64,000 bases of DNA from Ignavibacteria bacterium (GTDB lineage Bacteria; Bacteroidota; Ignavibacteria; Kapaibacteriales; UBA2268), in contig JAERMQ010000021.1 in assembly GCA_016844745.1 (NCBI GenBank), positions 1-64,000 of the forward strand. Direction: 5' to 3'. Numbering within the stretch: position 1 is the stretch's first letter; every line of letters begins with the position of its first letter. The notes beneath the pieces are model-generated. The model did no database searches, was not told where the DNA came from, and saw only the letters and a program-made list of their open reading frames with translations. Positions 8,400-17,514 of the stretch are shown here, in pieces. A program made the position numbers and the translations under genes.

Positions 8400-8921
8400 A
8401 TGTCGAAAATAAATATTAAATTAGTTCTGCTCGCTTGCTGTCTTGCTATAACAAGTTCTTTCGCACAGAATTATCAGATTCCGCTTAGCGTTATGGGCGG
8501 CGGTGGGAAAGTTGCTGTCTCGACGAACTATATATTGGCAGGAACTTTTTGCCAGACTGCTACGCAGATTCAATCCGGCTCGAATGGCGTACTTCATGCC
8601 GGCTTCTGGAATGATGCTACAACCGCTGCGCCTACCGGAGTTGGTGATGAAATTGAATTAACAAATCACAGACTTATTTGCAATCCAAATCCCATATCCA
8701 ATGAAGGCAGAATAAGATATTATCTTAGCTCAAATGCCCATGTAAGTTTAACTATTTATAATAGTATAGGGATTAAGGTCGGCGAAATCCTCGATAAAGA
8801 ACAAATCGCCGGGGAACAATCGATTAATTATACATTTGCGCATTTACCCAATGGTGCATACATTTGCAGATTAATGGTAAATGATGCGGTAGAGTGGATT
8901 ATGATTTGCATATATAAGTAG
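8400..8921 (+). CDS. Small exported protein with T9SS C-terminal domain, copy A
   Basis: 173 residues. A signal peptide (residues 1-22, LVLLACCLAITSSFA) is followed by a short conserved region (QIPLSVMGGGGKVAVSTNY, SGSNGVLHAGFWND). The C-terminal half is a type IX (Por) sorting domain: NPNPISNEGRIRYYL, VSLTIYNSIGIKVGEI, NGAYICRLMVN. Such domains direct export across the outer membrane and are normally cleaved. It follows the fibre-like gene by 172 bases and the pair is duplicated downstream, so the two products probably work together. Its ending ICIYK differs from the common (K/R)-rich end. The partner relationship is inferred from the duplication. Confidence 0.75.
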   Translation: MSKINIKLVLLACCLAITSSFAQNYQIPLSVMGGGGKVAVSTNYILAGTFCQTATQIQSGSNGVLHAGFWNDATTAAPTGVGDEIELTNHRLICNPNPISNEGRIRYYLSSNAHVSLTIYNSIGIKVGEILDKEQIAGEQSINYTFAHLPNGAYICRLMVNDAVEWIMICIYK

Positions 8922-8958
8922 GGATTTAAAACTAAAATTCCATAATAAATACAAAATA

Positions 8959-9002
8959 ACACACTCCTTATTCCCCACTTGATAGGGGATTAAGGGGTGT
9001 GT
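8959..9002 (+). terminator. Terminator after cassette copy A
   Basis: ACACACTCCTTATTCCCC and GGGGATTAAGGGGTGTGT form a long stem with one mismatch around an 8-nt loop (ACTTGATA). It is 38 bases past the stop of the small T9SS gene. It belongs to the same ACACACCCCTTAATCCCC palindrome family found at 49.05 and 53.9 kb. Confidence 0.7.
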
Positions 9003-9030
9003 AATATATAATTTCTATTATCTTCCTAAA

Positions 9031-9151
9031 GGTGGGTTCTAAAAATTCAATTTAGGCTGTCATTCTGAGCGAAGCGAAGAATCTATCTTGTTGATTTTAA
9101 AGAAAATTGGATTCTTCGCTTCGCTCAGAATGACAATTTTTAGAACCCCCC
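9031..9151. mobile_element. MITE-like palindromic element, second copy
   Basis: About 120 bp with ends GGTGGGTTCTAAAAATTC and TTTTTAGAACCCCCC, and inner arms TGTCATTCTGAGCGAAGCGA and its complement. The sequence is nearly the same as the element at 3245-3368, placed in the reverse orientation. It sits between the two copies of the duplicated cassette. Flanks are CTAAA and TTAAA, an imperfect match, so the target duplication is less clear here. Confidence 0.8.
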
Positions 9152-9332
9152 TTAAAGTAGAAAATTTAAAATCTGTTTCAAATCTGACCCTTTTTTTCAA
9201 TAAGAGCAAAATTTATCTGTAGCTTTAAGTAAAACCTTCAAAGTAATAAAAAATTTAATAATTGTATTTGAAAATTATTTATTTTGCATAACAAGTAATT
9301 TGTAAGACTTTACAACTTTTTATGGAGAATTT

Positions 9333-11261
9333 ATGTATTTGTTTATTTTCAAAATAGGTTCTTGGTTCTCTTCCGGATTTCGTTTGTCATCTTTAAAACT
9401 AACAATGCTTAATGTTATAACAGCGGTAATCCTTATTAGTACCGGCACAATTCTTCAGGCTCAGATTCCCGAAAAAATTAATTATCAGGGCTTTCTTACC
9501 GCTCCCAACGGCTCTCCGGTTGCTAACGGCAGTTATGCTTTGTCATTTAAAATTTACGATGCTGCGAGCGGCGGGCAGCTTCTTTGGAGTGAAACAAGCC
9601 AGGTGCAGACAGTAAAAGGACTTTTCGAAACAACGTTAGGCAATACAAATCCTATTCAACTTACTTTCGAAAAGCAGTATTGGGTTGGCATCAGTGTATC
9701 AGGCAGTAATGAATTAACTCCCCGAACGGAACTGACTTCAGCAGCATATTCATTCCGCTCAAAGGTTGCAGACGGACTGTCCTCAAATGCTACCGGAGTA
9801 GTTACCAGTGTTAATGATATCAATGGAAGCATTACTCTTAAGGGAGAAGGAGGAACAACCATTAACAAGAGTGGAAATGTTATATCTATTGGTTCTTCGG
9901 GCAGCGGCGGAACAGGAATACAGGGAGTTCAGAATAGCGATGGAAAGCTCAATATCACAAATCCGAATGGTCCAATTGCAACCATCGATGTATCGAATAA
10001 TTTTTCAGTTCCACCAAGCGGAGCAGCAGGCGGCGATTTAACCGGATATTACCCCAATCCGACGCTCGCATATAATTCAGTCACCGATGACAAGATAACA
10101 AGCGTAGCCTGGTCGAAAATTGTGGGAGCGCCAACAACCATGCCTCCGGGAGGTGCCGCAGGCGGTGATTTAACGGGAACATATCCGAATCCGAATATAG
10201 CAGACGGCTCAATTAAAGATGGTCATATTGTTGATGTAAGTTGGTCTAAAATTACAAATGCACCAACAACATTTACTCCGGGTGGAACGGCAGGTGGCGA
10301 TTTAAGTGGTTCTTATCCAAATCCAAGTATTGCTGATAACTCAGTAACAGACCAAAAAATCAGCAGTGTTGCATGGTCAAAATTATCCGGAGTTCCAACT
10401 TCATTCTCTCCGGGAGGTGTTGCCGGTGGAGCTTTGACTGGTACTTATCCAAATCCATCACTTTCGATGCCGATTGCTTTATCATATAATCAAACAATTT
10501 CAAGCCCAATCTTTAGCGTAACCAACCAAGGGAATGGTATAGCGGGAAATTTTGTAATTGAGAACAGTTCCAATAATTATTCTGCCATTAACGCGGGTAC
10601 AAATGCAGCCGGAATTGGTGGAGCGGGAAATTTCTATGTAAATAATTCGGCTAATACTTCTGCTGCTCTAAACGTTTACTCTACTCATTCCGGGGTAACT
10701 TTGAAGGTATTAAACACTAATACAAGCAATTCAAGCGCTTTGATTTTTGCCGATTCTTATGGTACCGGTTGGGTAGCCGATTTGTCCACAACAAGTAGTA
10801 GTGGCAGGGGAATCATGATATCAACTCAGGGAGGAACTGCACTTGCGGTTAGTGGAGGAACAAAGAACGCTGTTGTGCCAACATCAAAAGGTAATAGATT
10901 GCTTTATTGCGAAGAAGCCACCCAGGTATGGTTTTCCGATTATGGCTTTGGGAGGCTTGAAAATGGAGTGGCAACTATAAAAATTGACCCGCTATTTGCC
11001 GAGACCGTCACGCTTACGGAAAATTACCATGTATTCTATACAGCTTACTCTGATGCAGAACTCTTTATTCAAAACCGCACACCAACACAATTTGTCGTAA
11101 AACTCAGAGCAGGCGACCCAAATGCAGAATTTTCCTATCGAATCGTCGCGAAAAGAAAGGGATTCGAGAAGGACAGGCTTGAATATATAGAGCTTCCAAA
11201 ACGCGCTGAAATAACAAAAAAGGTAACTTCTCAATTAAAAGGAATAACGAACAAGGATTAA
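9333..11261 (+). CDS. Secreted fibre-like repeat protein, copy B
   Basis: 642 residues, paralogous to 6422-8227 over nearly the whole length. The N-domain and the ~110-residue C-domain are close to identical, and the GGDLTGTYPNP repeat region has three full units and one partial unit. The segment at residues ~395-520 (SNNYSAINAGTNAAG, NTSAALNVYS) is divergent and longer than in copy A, so the variable part lies between the repeats and the C-domain. ATG at 9333 follows TATGGAGAA. The last codons (TNKD then TAA) lie inside a repeat element beginning at 11249, so the tail differs from copy A (which ends EITKQK). Role unknown; surface exposure inferred. Confidence 0.75.
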   Translation: MYLFIFKIGSWFSSGFRLSSLKLTMLNVITAVILISTGTILQAQIPEKINYQGFLTAPNGSPVANGSYALSFKIYDAASGGQLLWSETSQVQTVKGLFETTLGNTNPIQLTFEKQYWVGISVSGSNELTPRTELTSAAYSFRSKVADGLSSNATGVVTSVNDINGSITLKGEGGTTINKSGNVISIGSSGSGGTGIQGVQNSDGKLNITNPNGPIATIDVSNNFSVPPSGAAGGDLTGYYPNPTLAYNSVTDDKITSVAWSKIVGAPTTMPPGGAAGGDLTGTYPNPNIADGSIKDGHIVDVSWSKITNAPTTFTPGGTAGGDLSGSYPNPSIADNSVTDQKISSVAWSKLSGVPTSFSPGGVAGGALTGTYPNPSLSMPIALSYNQTISSPIFSVTNQGNGIAGNFVIENSSNNYSAINAGTNAAGIGGAGNFYVNNSANTSAALNVYSTHSGVTLKVLNTNTSNSSALIFADSYGTGWVADLSTTSSSGRGIMISTQGGTALAVSGGTKNAVVPTSKGNRLLYCEEATQVWFSDYGFGRLENGVATIKIDPLFAETVTLTENYHVFYTAYSDAELFIQNRTPTQFVVKLRAGDPNAEFSYRIVAKRKGFEKDRLEYIELPKRAEITKKVTSQLKGITNKD

Positions 11262-11492
11262 CGATTTAAGATTTTAGAAGAAAGCAAAGCCAGGCTTAGA
11301 TGTCCAACATCTTCAAGATGTTGGACATCTTTAGAAAAAACAGGAATAAAAAGTAATAATATGTACAAACACAATTTAGAAGAACGATTAATAAATTTAG
11401 CGGTATTAATAGTTAAAAGCTTTGAAACTGCACAGAAGAATGATCAAAAGCAAGGTACGAAATCATAAATTATTAATCGTTAATCCTTGTTC
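11249..11492. repeat. Element bounded by GAACAAGGATTAACGATTT inverted ends
   Basis: The left end GAACAAGGATTAACGATTT matches, in reverse complement, the right end near 11473-11492 (AATCGTTAATCCTTGTTC). Inside are a perfect hairpin (11298-11330, AGATGTCCAACATCTT and its complement) and the short ORF remnant at 11361-11468. The same ends bound a 300-bp segment at 48712-49013. The left end supplies the stop codon of the fibre-like gene copy B. Confidence 0.65.
11361..11468 (+). pseudogene. Remnant of a four-helix bundle (23S IVS-type) protein
   Basis: A 35-codon open stretch beginning MYKHNLEERLINLAVLIVK. This matches my recollection of the start of the four-helix bundle proteins related to those encoded by 23S rRNA intervening sequences, which are normally ~120 residues. 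After about 20 residues the similarity ends and the frame closes at a TAA. It lies inside a repeat element and is most likely a fragment carried by that element. Confidence 0.55.
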
Positions 11493-11556
11493 TTAAATCA
11501 TGATTTCTATAAATAATTACTGAATAGTAACACAAAATAAAAAAAAGGAAAAAAAT

Positions 11557-12078
11557 ATGACTAAAATAAAAGTGATAGTAGCACTGCTAATTGCTTGTTT
11601 TGCAATTAGTAATTCATTCGCACAAAATTATAAGATTCCACAAAGCGTTATGGGCAGCGGCGGGAAGGCTGCTGTCACGACGAACTATATATTGGCTGGA
11701 ACATTTTGCCAGACAGCTACACAGATTCAATCCGGCTCGAATGGCGCGCTTCATGCCGGCTTCTGGAATGATGCTATCGTCTCGGCGCCAACCGGAGTCG
11801 GTGATGTAATCGAATTATCAAATCACATTCTTATTTGCACTCCAAATCCCATCTCCAATGAGGGGAGAATAGGATATTATTTAAACTCGAATGCTCATGT
11901 TAAATTATCATTATATAATAGTATTGGAGCAAAGATTTGCGATATTATCGATGAGGAACAATTATCCGGCGAGCAGTCTCTCATCTATTCATTCGGCGGT
12001 TTGGCGAATGGCGCCTATATCTGTAGATTAATGGTAAATAATGCTGTCGTGCAGATTTTGATTTGTATATATAAATAG
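11557..12078 (+). CDS. Small exported protein with T9SS C-terminal domain, copy B
   Basis: 173 residues, the same length as copy A at 8400-8921 and very similar throughout (QSVMGSGGKAAVTTNYILAG, SGSNGALHAGFWND). It has a signal peptide (residues 1-22) and a Por sorting domain starting at NPISNEGRIGYYL and ending in ICIYK. An AAAAAGGAAAAA sequence precedes the ATG. It completes the second copy of the cassette. The sharing of length and of the odd C-terminus shows that the whole two-gene unit was duplicated. Confidence 0.75.
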   Translation: MTKIKVIVALLIACFAISNSFAQNYKIPQSVMGSGGKAAVTTNYILAGTFCQTATQIQSGSNGALHAGFWNDAIVSAPTGVGDVIELSNHILICTPNPISNEGRIGYYLNSNAHVKLSLYNSIGAKICDIIDEEQLSGEQSLIYSFGGLANGAYICRLMVNNAVVQILICIYK

Positions 12079-12177
12079 GAATAAATTAATATTTAATGAG
12101 AATATATTTTTAAGAAAATTGTATATTAATTTTCTGTCAGAAGTTCTCAGCTAAACATTGCAATTATAATAAGGTTA

Positions 12178-12420
12178 TTTCTCTTTGCGGCTTTGCGAGA
12201 TTTTTTTAACGCAAAGTAGTTAAGTAACTGTTGAAAAAGGCAAGAAGAATGTCATTCGTTAGCGAAGTGAAGAAACCATAAGCAGCATTGGGACTGGATT
12301 CTTCGCTTCGCTCTGAATGACTTTCTTGTTGACTTTCCACACAATCTCAAATTCAGGAATCCCCTGAACTGCAATGGGAATGGATTCCTGCATTGCAGGA
12401 ATGACAGAATGTAAGTTATA
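12178..12420. repeat. Degenerate palindromic repeats (TTTGCG type and MITE-like)
   Basis: This 400-bp gap (12079-12480) holds no gene I can see. At 12180-12225 there is a CTTTGCGGCTTTGCGAGA repeat with a partial complement. At 12248-12325 there is a degenerate relative of the 3245-3368 element (GTCATTCGTTAGCGAAGTGA ... TTCTTCGCTTCGCTCTGAAT). At 12353-12412 are paired GGAATCCCCTGAACTGC and GGATTCCTGCATTGCAGGAA segments. Confidence 0.55.
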
Positions 12421-12480
12421 AAAGCATCTTTATATAATATTTCTATATAAATTAAACGTAAAAACCTATAGCCTAATCCC

Positions 12481-12921
12481 CTACAGCCTAAAAGTCCTGA
12501 ACTTTTTCATCTTTTTCTTAGCCATGAGAGGGCTTTCGGGATTGACGACTAACTTTTGCTGCTTTGGGTCGATAACTACATCCAAATCTTCCATTGGAAT
12601 CGCACCAAGCAGCACTTCATTATTTCCGGACAAAACAACCGCATCGCAGGAGCAGCGGCGGTTCTCAAAACGTACATCAACAGGTCCAACAATATCGACA
12701 TCTTCTTTGGAGCCATTGGCAAGTTCCATAGTTTGACGATGGATTGTTTGTAACCCGAGTTTCTTTTTAATATCTTCATTGATTGCTAACATATAAGAGC
12801 CGGAATCAACAAGCGCATTTACTTTAACTTTCCTGATTTGTTCTTCTTTAAGGTAGCCGGATTGCTGGAGAAAAATATCTCCCCAACTATAAATGTCTAT
12901 ATCAGCATAAACTGAACCCAT
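12481..12921 (-). CDS. Retropepsin-like aspartic protease (clan AA)
   Basis: 146 residues. The motif VKVNALVDSGSYMLAINEDI holds the DSG catalytic triad of retropepsin-like aspartic proteases, and a later hydrophobic-G signature (VLLGAIPMEDLDVVIDP) fits the second half of the single-lobe fold. Enzymes of this fold work as dimers. There is no signal peptide, so it is probably cytoplasmic. The end is lysine-rich (AKKKMKKFR). The start is the ATG at 12919-12921, after GGTGAG. Its substrate is unknown, and the neighbours give no clue. Confidence 0.75.
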   Translation of the reverse strand: MGSVYADIDIYSWGDIFLQQSGYLKEEQIRKVKVNALVDSGSYMLAINEDIKKKLGLQTIHRQTMELANGSKEDVDIVGPVDVRFENRRCSCDAVVLSGNNEVLLGAIPMEDLDVVIDPKQQKLVVNPESPLMAKKKMKKFRTFRL

Positions 12922-13046
12922 TTACTCACCTACGATTTTAGAACTCAACGTATTGATAAATAAAATATTTTTACCATTATTCTATCACCATATTTACCAA
13001 TGACAGATTTTTAAGGAATAAAAAAATGGTAACTATTTAAACATTG

Positions 13047-13395
13047 AAAAACCCCCTAACCCCCTTTGAAAGTAATAGCACTAAGATAAAGAGAAAAAAA
13101 CCCCACCCTGCCCTCCCCTTACTAAGGGGAGGGTATGAAGCTATAAAGCTAAGTACAAATAATAATAGGATATTACACTCCCTCCCCTTTGTAAGGGGAG
13201 GGCAGGGTGGGGTCTGTTTTACTTAATATCATCAAATTATTCCTTATCTTAGTGACATTACCTTTGAAAGGTGGGGAATTGGTTGTCACCCCTTTTTCAA
13301 AGGGGGTTAGGGGTTTCTCTTGAATTTGTCATTGCATATTTTTATTAATTCCATTATTTTGGAGTTCAGGATGTCATTTTTCAGAGGTCTCATTA
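13047..13395. repeat. Nested palindromic repeats, AAACCCCCTAACCCCC family
   Basis: Outer arms AAACCCCCTAACCCCCTTTG and CAAAGGGGGTTAGGGGTTTC (13047-13068 and 13295-13318) enclose a second inverted repeat with arms CCCCACCCTGCCCTCCCC and GGGGAGGGCAGGGTGGGG (13101-13121 and 13194-13214). After the outer element comes TTGTCATT and a 3' tail ending CAGAGGTCTCAT. Copies with the same tail or core are at 27.8, 17.5 and 40.3 kb. One palindrome appears to have inserted into another. Confidence 0.7.
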
Positions 13396-13403
13396 ATATT
13401 TAA

Positions 13404-13970
13404 TTAAAAATACAGAGAAAAACCTGCTACCAAACCCAGATTTCTATAAGAACCGCTTTTTGTTATTTTGGAAAATCCATAAGATAACCTGCCATCAAGG
13501 CTAACGATTTTATCAAGGAATAAATCGCCACCAATAATTAATCCATAATCGGAGTCTTCCTTACCATTGGCATAAAGTTCCCTATCCTGGATTTTTATTT
13601 CACCGGTTTGTTTTAATCCGTAATACATTCCGATATTGAGGTTCATCCTTCCTTTGTGCTGACCTATTTCAGTTAGTTTGAATTTCATCAGAACAGGAAT
13701 TTCTATATATGAAAAATCGAAAACAACAGGCGGTTCATCTATGCTTTCAGCGCCTTTAACAGCATATAATACCTCAAGCTGAAATCCAAATTCTTTGTGA
13801 AAATAGTCAGTTAGTACCACACCAATCTGATAGCAGAATTTCGGACCTACACTTTCGTCCTTAGCCCGAATATTTGAAATTCCGCCGGCTATTTTCATCC
13901 CGATTTGTGATTGACCATAAGAAGCGGACGAACCTAATAAGAAAATTAACAGGTATAATATTTTTTTCAT
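13404..13970 (-). CDS. Outer-membrane beta-barrel protein (porin family), paralog 1
   Basis: About 189 residues from the ATG at 13968-13970 (MKKILYLL...), giving a signal peptide that ends near SYGQSQIGMK. An ATG two codons earlier and a more distant start at 14054 are possible but less likely. Alternating beta-strand patterns (FGFQLEVLYAVKGAE, DFSYIEIPVLMKFKL, LNLNIGMYYGLK) and a C-terminal aromatic LYF fit the small OmpA/OmpW-like or PorT-type barrels of Bacteroidota. It is clearly paralogous to 14666-15235 in length and motif order (SIDEPPVVFDFSYIEIPVL versus SSDDPPVKFNFTYLEIPVL). No ligand is known. Confidence 0.75.
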   Translation of the reverse strand: MKKILYLLIFLLGSSASYGQSQIGMKIAGGISNIRAKDESVGPKFCYQIGVVLTDYFHKEFGFQLEVLYAVKGAESIDEPPVVFDFSYIEIPVLMKFKLTEIGQHKGRMNLNIGMYYGLKQTGEIKIQDRELYANGKEDSDYGLIIGGDLFLDKIVSLDGRLSYGFSKITKSGSYRNLGLVAGFSLYF

Positions 13971-14166
13971 TGGCATGACTTTAAAATTCGGATTTAATAC
14001 TAAACTTTCAACAAGAATAACATGGGGCTGAATAAATGGCAAGAAGAATGTCATTTATTCAACCTCTAATTGAAATATGAACAAATTTGAAAAAAATTGA
14101 TCTACTTTACAACTCAATCAAAAGTTATAAATGAAAATTTATTTCTAAGAAATAAGAAAATATTAG

Positions 14167-14652
14167 CTATTTCACTGCCTCACAGTCGACTAATTTAACT
14201 TTAAAATCCTTTATTTCTTCAGTATATTCCTTGCTATCAAAGTGAAATGATAACAATTCCTTCGGCTTTATTTTATCTTTTTTTGTATAGAAATATTCTT
14301 GACGAACTTTTTTATTCTTATCTAAAAATTGAATTTTAAGTTTGAAATTTTTATAGAAAGTTGATTTAGATTTGTTTTTGATACTACATTCAAAATAAGA
14401 CTTACCAAGAACAGGCTCCATTAATTCAAATTTAAATTCGATGAACTTTAATGGCGTTTCAATTTCGGGTTCTGATATTTTCTTAATTTCATCGGCCTGT
14501 AGCGATTTTTCACTATCATTAATAGTATCTTTTTTTATTTTTTCAATACTATCATTTGGTGTTGAATAGCTTTGTTTTGGTTCAAAAGCAGGTTTCTTAT
14601 CGCTGTCACAAGATAATAGAATAATAAATAATATAAGAAGAAAATATTTCAT
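14167..14652 (-). CDS. Lipoprotein of unknown function
   Basis: 161 residues with a clear lipobox: a hydrophobic N-terminus LLILFIILLSC, with Cys15 as the lipidated residue. After a Ser/Lys/Glu-rich linker (residues ~18-60) comes a ~95-residue domain with beta-strand character (FKFELMEPVLGKSYFECSIK, FKLKIQFLDKNKKVRQEYFY), which looks like an immunoglobulin-like fold. It lies 13 bases downstream of the beta-barrel gene 14666-15235 and is probably co-transcribed with it, so it may sit in the same envelope assembly. I do not recognise the family. Confidence 0.65.
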   Translation of the reverse strand: MKYFLLILFIILLSCDSDKKPAFEPKQSYSTPNDSIEKIKKDTINDSEKSLQADEIKKISEPEIETPLKFIEFKFELMEPVLGKSYFECSIKNKSKSTFYKNFKLKIQFLDKNKKVRQEYFYTKKDKIKPKELLSFHFDSKEYTEEIKDFKVKLVDCEAVK

Positions 14653-14665
14653 TTTTAGCCCTTTA

Positions 14666-15235
14666 TTAATTAAAATAATATGCTATTCCAGCTAAAATCC
14701 CTAAATTATTTGATGTACCGCTTTTAGTTAAATTTGATAAACCGTATGAAAATCGACCATCAATGCTTAATCGGCGGGATAAAAAAGCATCAATTCCAAA
14801 AATAAGTCCAAAATCAGAGCTTTCTAAACCATCTGCGTCTAATTTGATATTCTGAATTTCAACTTCACCGGAAAGTTTTGCTCCATAATAAAAGCCCCCG
14901 ATTAGGTTCAATCTCCCCTTGTGTTCACCAACTTCTGAGACTTTGAATTTAATTAAAACTGGTATTTCCAGATAAGTAAAGTTGAATTTGACGGGTGGGT
15001 CATCTGAACTTTCTGCACCCTTTGAAGAATATAAACCTTCAAATTGTATCCCCCAATCAGGATTAATATTGTAGATACCTAAACCACCGATTTGGAAACC
15101 AAATTTTGGACCAATACTCTCCTTTTCATCGGTAACATTTGTTATTCCACCACTCAACTTAATTCCCCATTTCACCTGACCGTTTGCGATTACTATTGAT
15201 AATAGAAACACTGATAAAATTAAAAAAGTTTTCAT
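14666..15235 (-). CDS. Outer-membrane beta-barrel protein (porin family), paralog 2
   Basis: 189 residues with a signal peptide (residues 1-19, ending IVIANGQ). The strand-like segments GIQFEGLYSSKGAESSDD, FTYLEIPVLIKFKVSE, RLNLIGGFYYGAKLSG and the final ILAGIAYYFN fit a small outer-membrane beta-barrel. It is paralogous to 13404-13970, with the lipoprotein gene placed between them, so a gene duplication around the lipoprotein is likely. It is probably the first gene of a three-gene minus-strand unit. Confidence 0.75.
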   Translation of the reverse strand: MKTFLILSVFLLSIVIANGQVKWGIKLSGGITNVTDEKESIGPKFGFQIGGLGIYNINPDWGIQFEGLYSSKGAESSDDPPVKFNFTYLEIPVLIKFKVSEVGEHKGRLNLIGGFYYGAKLSGEVEIQNIKLDADGLESSDFGLIFGIDAFLSRRLSIDGRFSYGLSNLTKSGTSNNLGILAGIAYYFN

Positions 15236-15361
15236 AATTACTCCAAATAAATTTAATAAAAAGAGCTTTCTTACTCAATATTTTCTTCAGTCATCAATAT
15301 TATATTTTATAAAAAAACAATATAATAAAAACTTTTTGTATTTCCAAATAGTTTAAAAAAA

Positions 15362-17365
15362 TTATTTTATTAATACAAATTTATCCAAATAAACTTTTTC
15401 TTTTGTTATTGTGTTAATATAGTAGGTTCCATCGGGTAGATTTATTACATTCATTGGAATTTTATTTGTCATGGGATTTATTATTCCATCAAATATTTTT
15501 TCAAGAAATGCACCCTTCGAATCATAGAGTGACATTTTAATTGGTTGTGTTGTTCTAAAATTCAATTCTATAAAAAAGCTCCCTGAGTATGAGGGATTGG
15601 GATAAATACTGATGTTTGATACACTGACTGAATTATCACCTACACCGGATTTATCGTTTGTCGTAAAGCTCCATGGCAGGCTCCATGCGCTTGCGCCGGC
15701 ATTGTTCACAGCGCGCATTTTCCAATAGTATTTTGTTAACATTTTGAGCAAGGTATCCAATTTTGCAGGTCTCGGCACATCAGGCAGGAATGTACGGATA
15801 AATGAATTATCAGAAAAATCACTTGCAGTAGATAGCATTATTTCGTATTTAAGGGAGCGGGGCATTTGCCGCCAGTCGAAATATCCGAGAATACTGATAT
15901 CCGTAGCATTATCCAAAGGTAAATTCAAATCTGGCGTTCCAGGAATAGAATCGGTTGTTAAGAATTCGACAGCATCGGAAAAAGGTCCATTTTGTCCTGC
16001 CTTAACAGCACAAACCCGCCAGAAATAAATTGTTCTATATTTCAATTTAAAAGTTAATTTATAAGTAGTATCGGGAATCGAGGATACATCTGCAATTAGA
16101 GGAGCAGAAAAATTTTTATTTGCAGAAATTTGAAGAATATAAGAATCTCCAGCCTGGGGTTTGTACCAATTAAAATCAGGTTGAAGAATGACATTAATTT
16201 CATTTGACGAAGGAGCTATTGTCAGGGGCGCTTCGAGAGATGCCTCCATAGTCGTAAAACTCCATACATCAGACCATTTGCTGTTTCCTGTCGGATTAAT
16301 TCCCTGAACCCGCCAGTAATACTTGGTTGTAGCGCTCAATCCGTTTATCTGAGCGGAAGGGATTTTTACTATAACATTTTTTTCGAGGGTTTTAAAGTCA
16401 TTCACAGTTGAAACCTGAATGCGGAATGAATCGGTAGCATTTGCTTTGTTCCATTGAAATGTAAGATTTCTGGAAACGTCAACTGCGTTGTTATTCGGAT
16501 ATAATAAAACGGGTTGGTCGGGAACGGCTGGGAAATATAAAAATTCGAAATTATTGCTATTCATATTCGGAATATACAGAGAATCATTTACTTTATGAAA
16601 GAAAATATCCGCAGGACCGTTGTATCCGGTACCGACTAATTTGTATAAACCGCTAAAGTCAGGAGGATACATATAAATTTTACCACCGACAGGATTACCT
16701 ACATCCCATGATGAAATGTACCAATTCCCTAAGCGGTCCCTTGTAATACCGTCGAAATGTTTTAAATCGCTTCCTTTTACTAATGTAACCTGCAAATCAA
16801 CAGGATTAATTGCATAAATTCCGGCATTTTCATCAGCAAAGGATACAGCTAAAATCCTGTTTTTTTCGGTTTCGTACCAAAGACCGTTCGGGGTTGGGAA
16901 ATTGCCTTTCGTGGCTAATTTAACGATTTGTGATTTGGTAATATCGTATCTGAATAATACTTCCGATTGAGTATCGCTCATATATATATAATTCTTACCG
17001 TCATAACAAATATCATTTAGAAATGAAGAATTTGGTGCTGTGAGTGTAGCAACGATATAACCATGTTCTACATCTACCTTGATTAATCGTGTAACATCGC
17101 ATACATACAACGTATCACCCAATAATAACATACCTTTCGGGTCAATCATGCTACCAACAATATAATTTGATAATTCCCCTTTTTTTGTTCGGATAGATAT
17201 GTAACCATCATTTTGAGTTGGAGCATTCACGTTAGAAATGTAGAATCTATCCCGTGCATCATCCCAGATAATTGATTCGGGCTTAAGCAAATAATCTGCT
17301 TTTATGTTAAGGGATGATAAGCAGTAAATTAGAAATAAATAACAAGTAAAATAAATATTTTTCAT
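15362..17365 (-). CDS. Secreted SMP-30-like beta-propeller, FN3 repeats and T9SS tail
   Basis: 667 residues. Signal peptide residues 1-23. Residues ~25-285 form a beta-propeller of the gluconolactonase/NHL type (NGLWYETEKNRILAVSFADE, HFDGITRDRLGNWYISSWDV), in which each blade places a small sugar- or metal-binding surface. Residues ~285-575 hold three fibronectin-III-like repeats (YYWRVQGINPTGNSKWSDVW, IYFWRVCAVKAGQNGPFS, YYWKMRAVNNAGASAWSL). The last ~80 residues are a Por sorting domain (ISIYPNPSYSGSFFIEL ... LPDGTYYINTIT). It is therefore exported through T9SS. The same FN3 style recurs in 28058-31471. Enzymatic activity is not shown. Confidence 0.8.
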   Translation of the reverse strand: MKNIYFTCYLFLIYCLSSLNIKADYLLKPESIIWDDARDRFYISNVNAPTQNDGYISIRTKKGELSNYIVGSMIDPKGMLLLGDTLYVCDVTRLIKVDVEHGYIVATLTAPNSSFLNDICYDGKNYIYMSDTQSEVLFRYDITKSQIVKLATKGNFPTPNGLWYETEKNRILAVSFADENAGIYAINPVDLQVTLVKGSDLKHFDGITRDRLGNWYISSWDVGNPVGGKIYMYPPDFSGLYKLVGTGYNGPADIFFHKVNDSLYIPNMNSNNFEFLYFPAVPDQPVLLYPNNNAVDVSRNLTFQWNKANATDSFRIQVSTVNDFKTLEKNVIVKIPSAQINGLSATTKYYWRVQGINPTGNSKWSDVWSFTTMEASLEAPLTIAPSSNEINVILQPDFNWYKPQAGDSYILQISANKNFSAPLIADVSSIPDTTYKLTFKLKYRTIYFWRVCAVKAGQNGPFSDAVEFLTTDSIPGTPDLNLPLDNATDISILGYFDWRQMPRSLKYEIMLSTASDFSDNSFIRTFLPDVPRPAKLDTLLKMLTKYYWKMRAVNNAGASAWSLPWSFTTNDKSGVGDNSVSVSNISIYPNPSYSGSFFIELNFRTTQPIKMSLYDSKGAFLEKIFDGIINPMTNKIPMNVINLPDGTYYINTITKEKVYLDKFVLIK

Positions 17366-17514
17366 AAGTGCCTCAGTCTATAATTTGATAAAAATTTTTA
17401 ATATTTTCAAAAATAATCCAAGTAAAAAATTTTCTTAAAATAATCAATTAGTATTCGTCCAATAACCGACTTTCATCAATATATCTGTGTTAAAAGTCAG
17501 GAAGAATATCCTTC

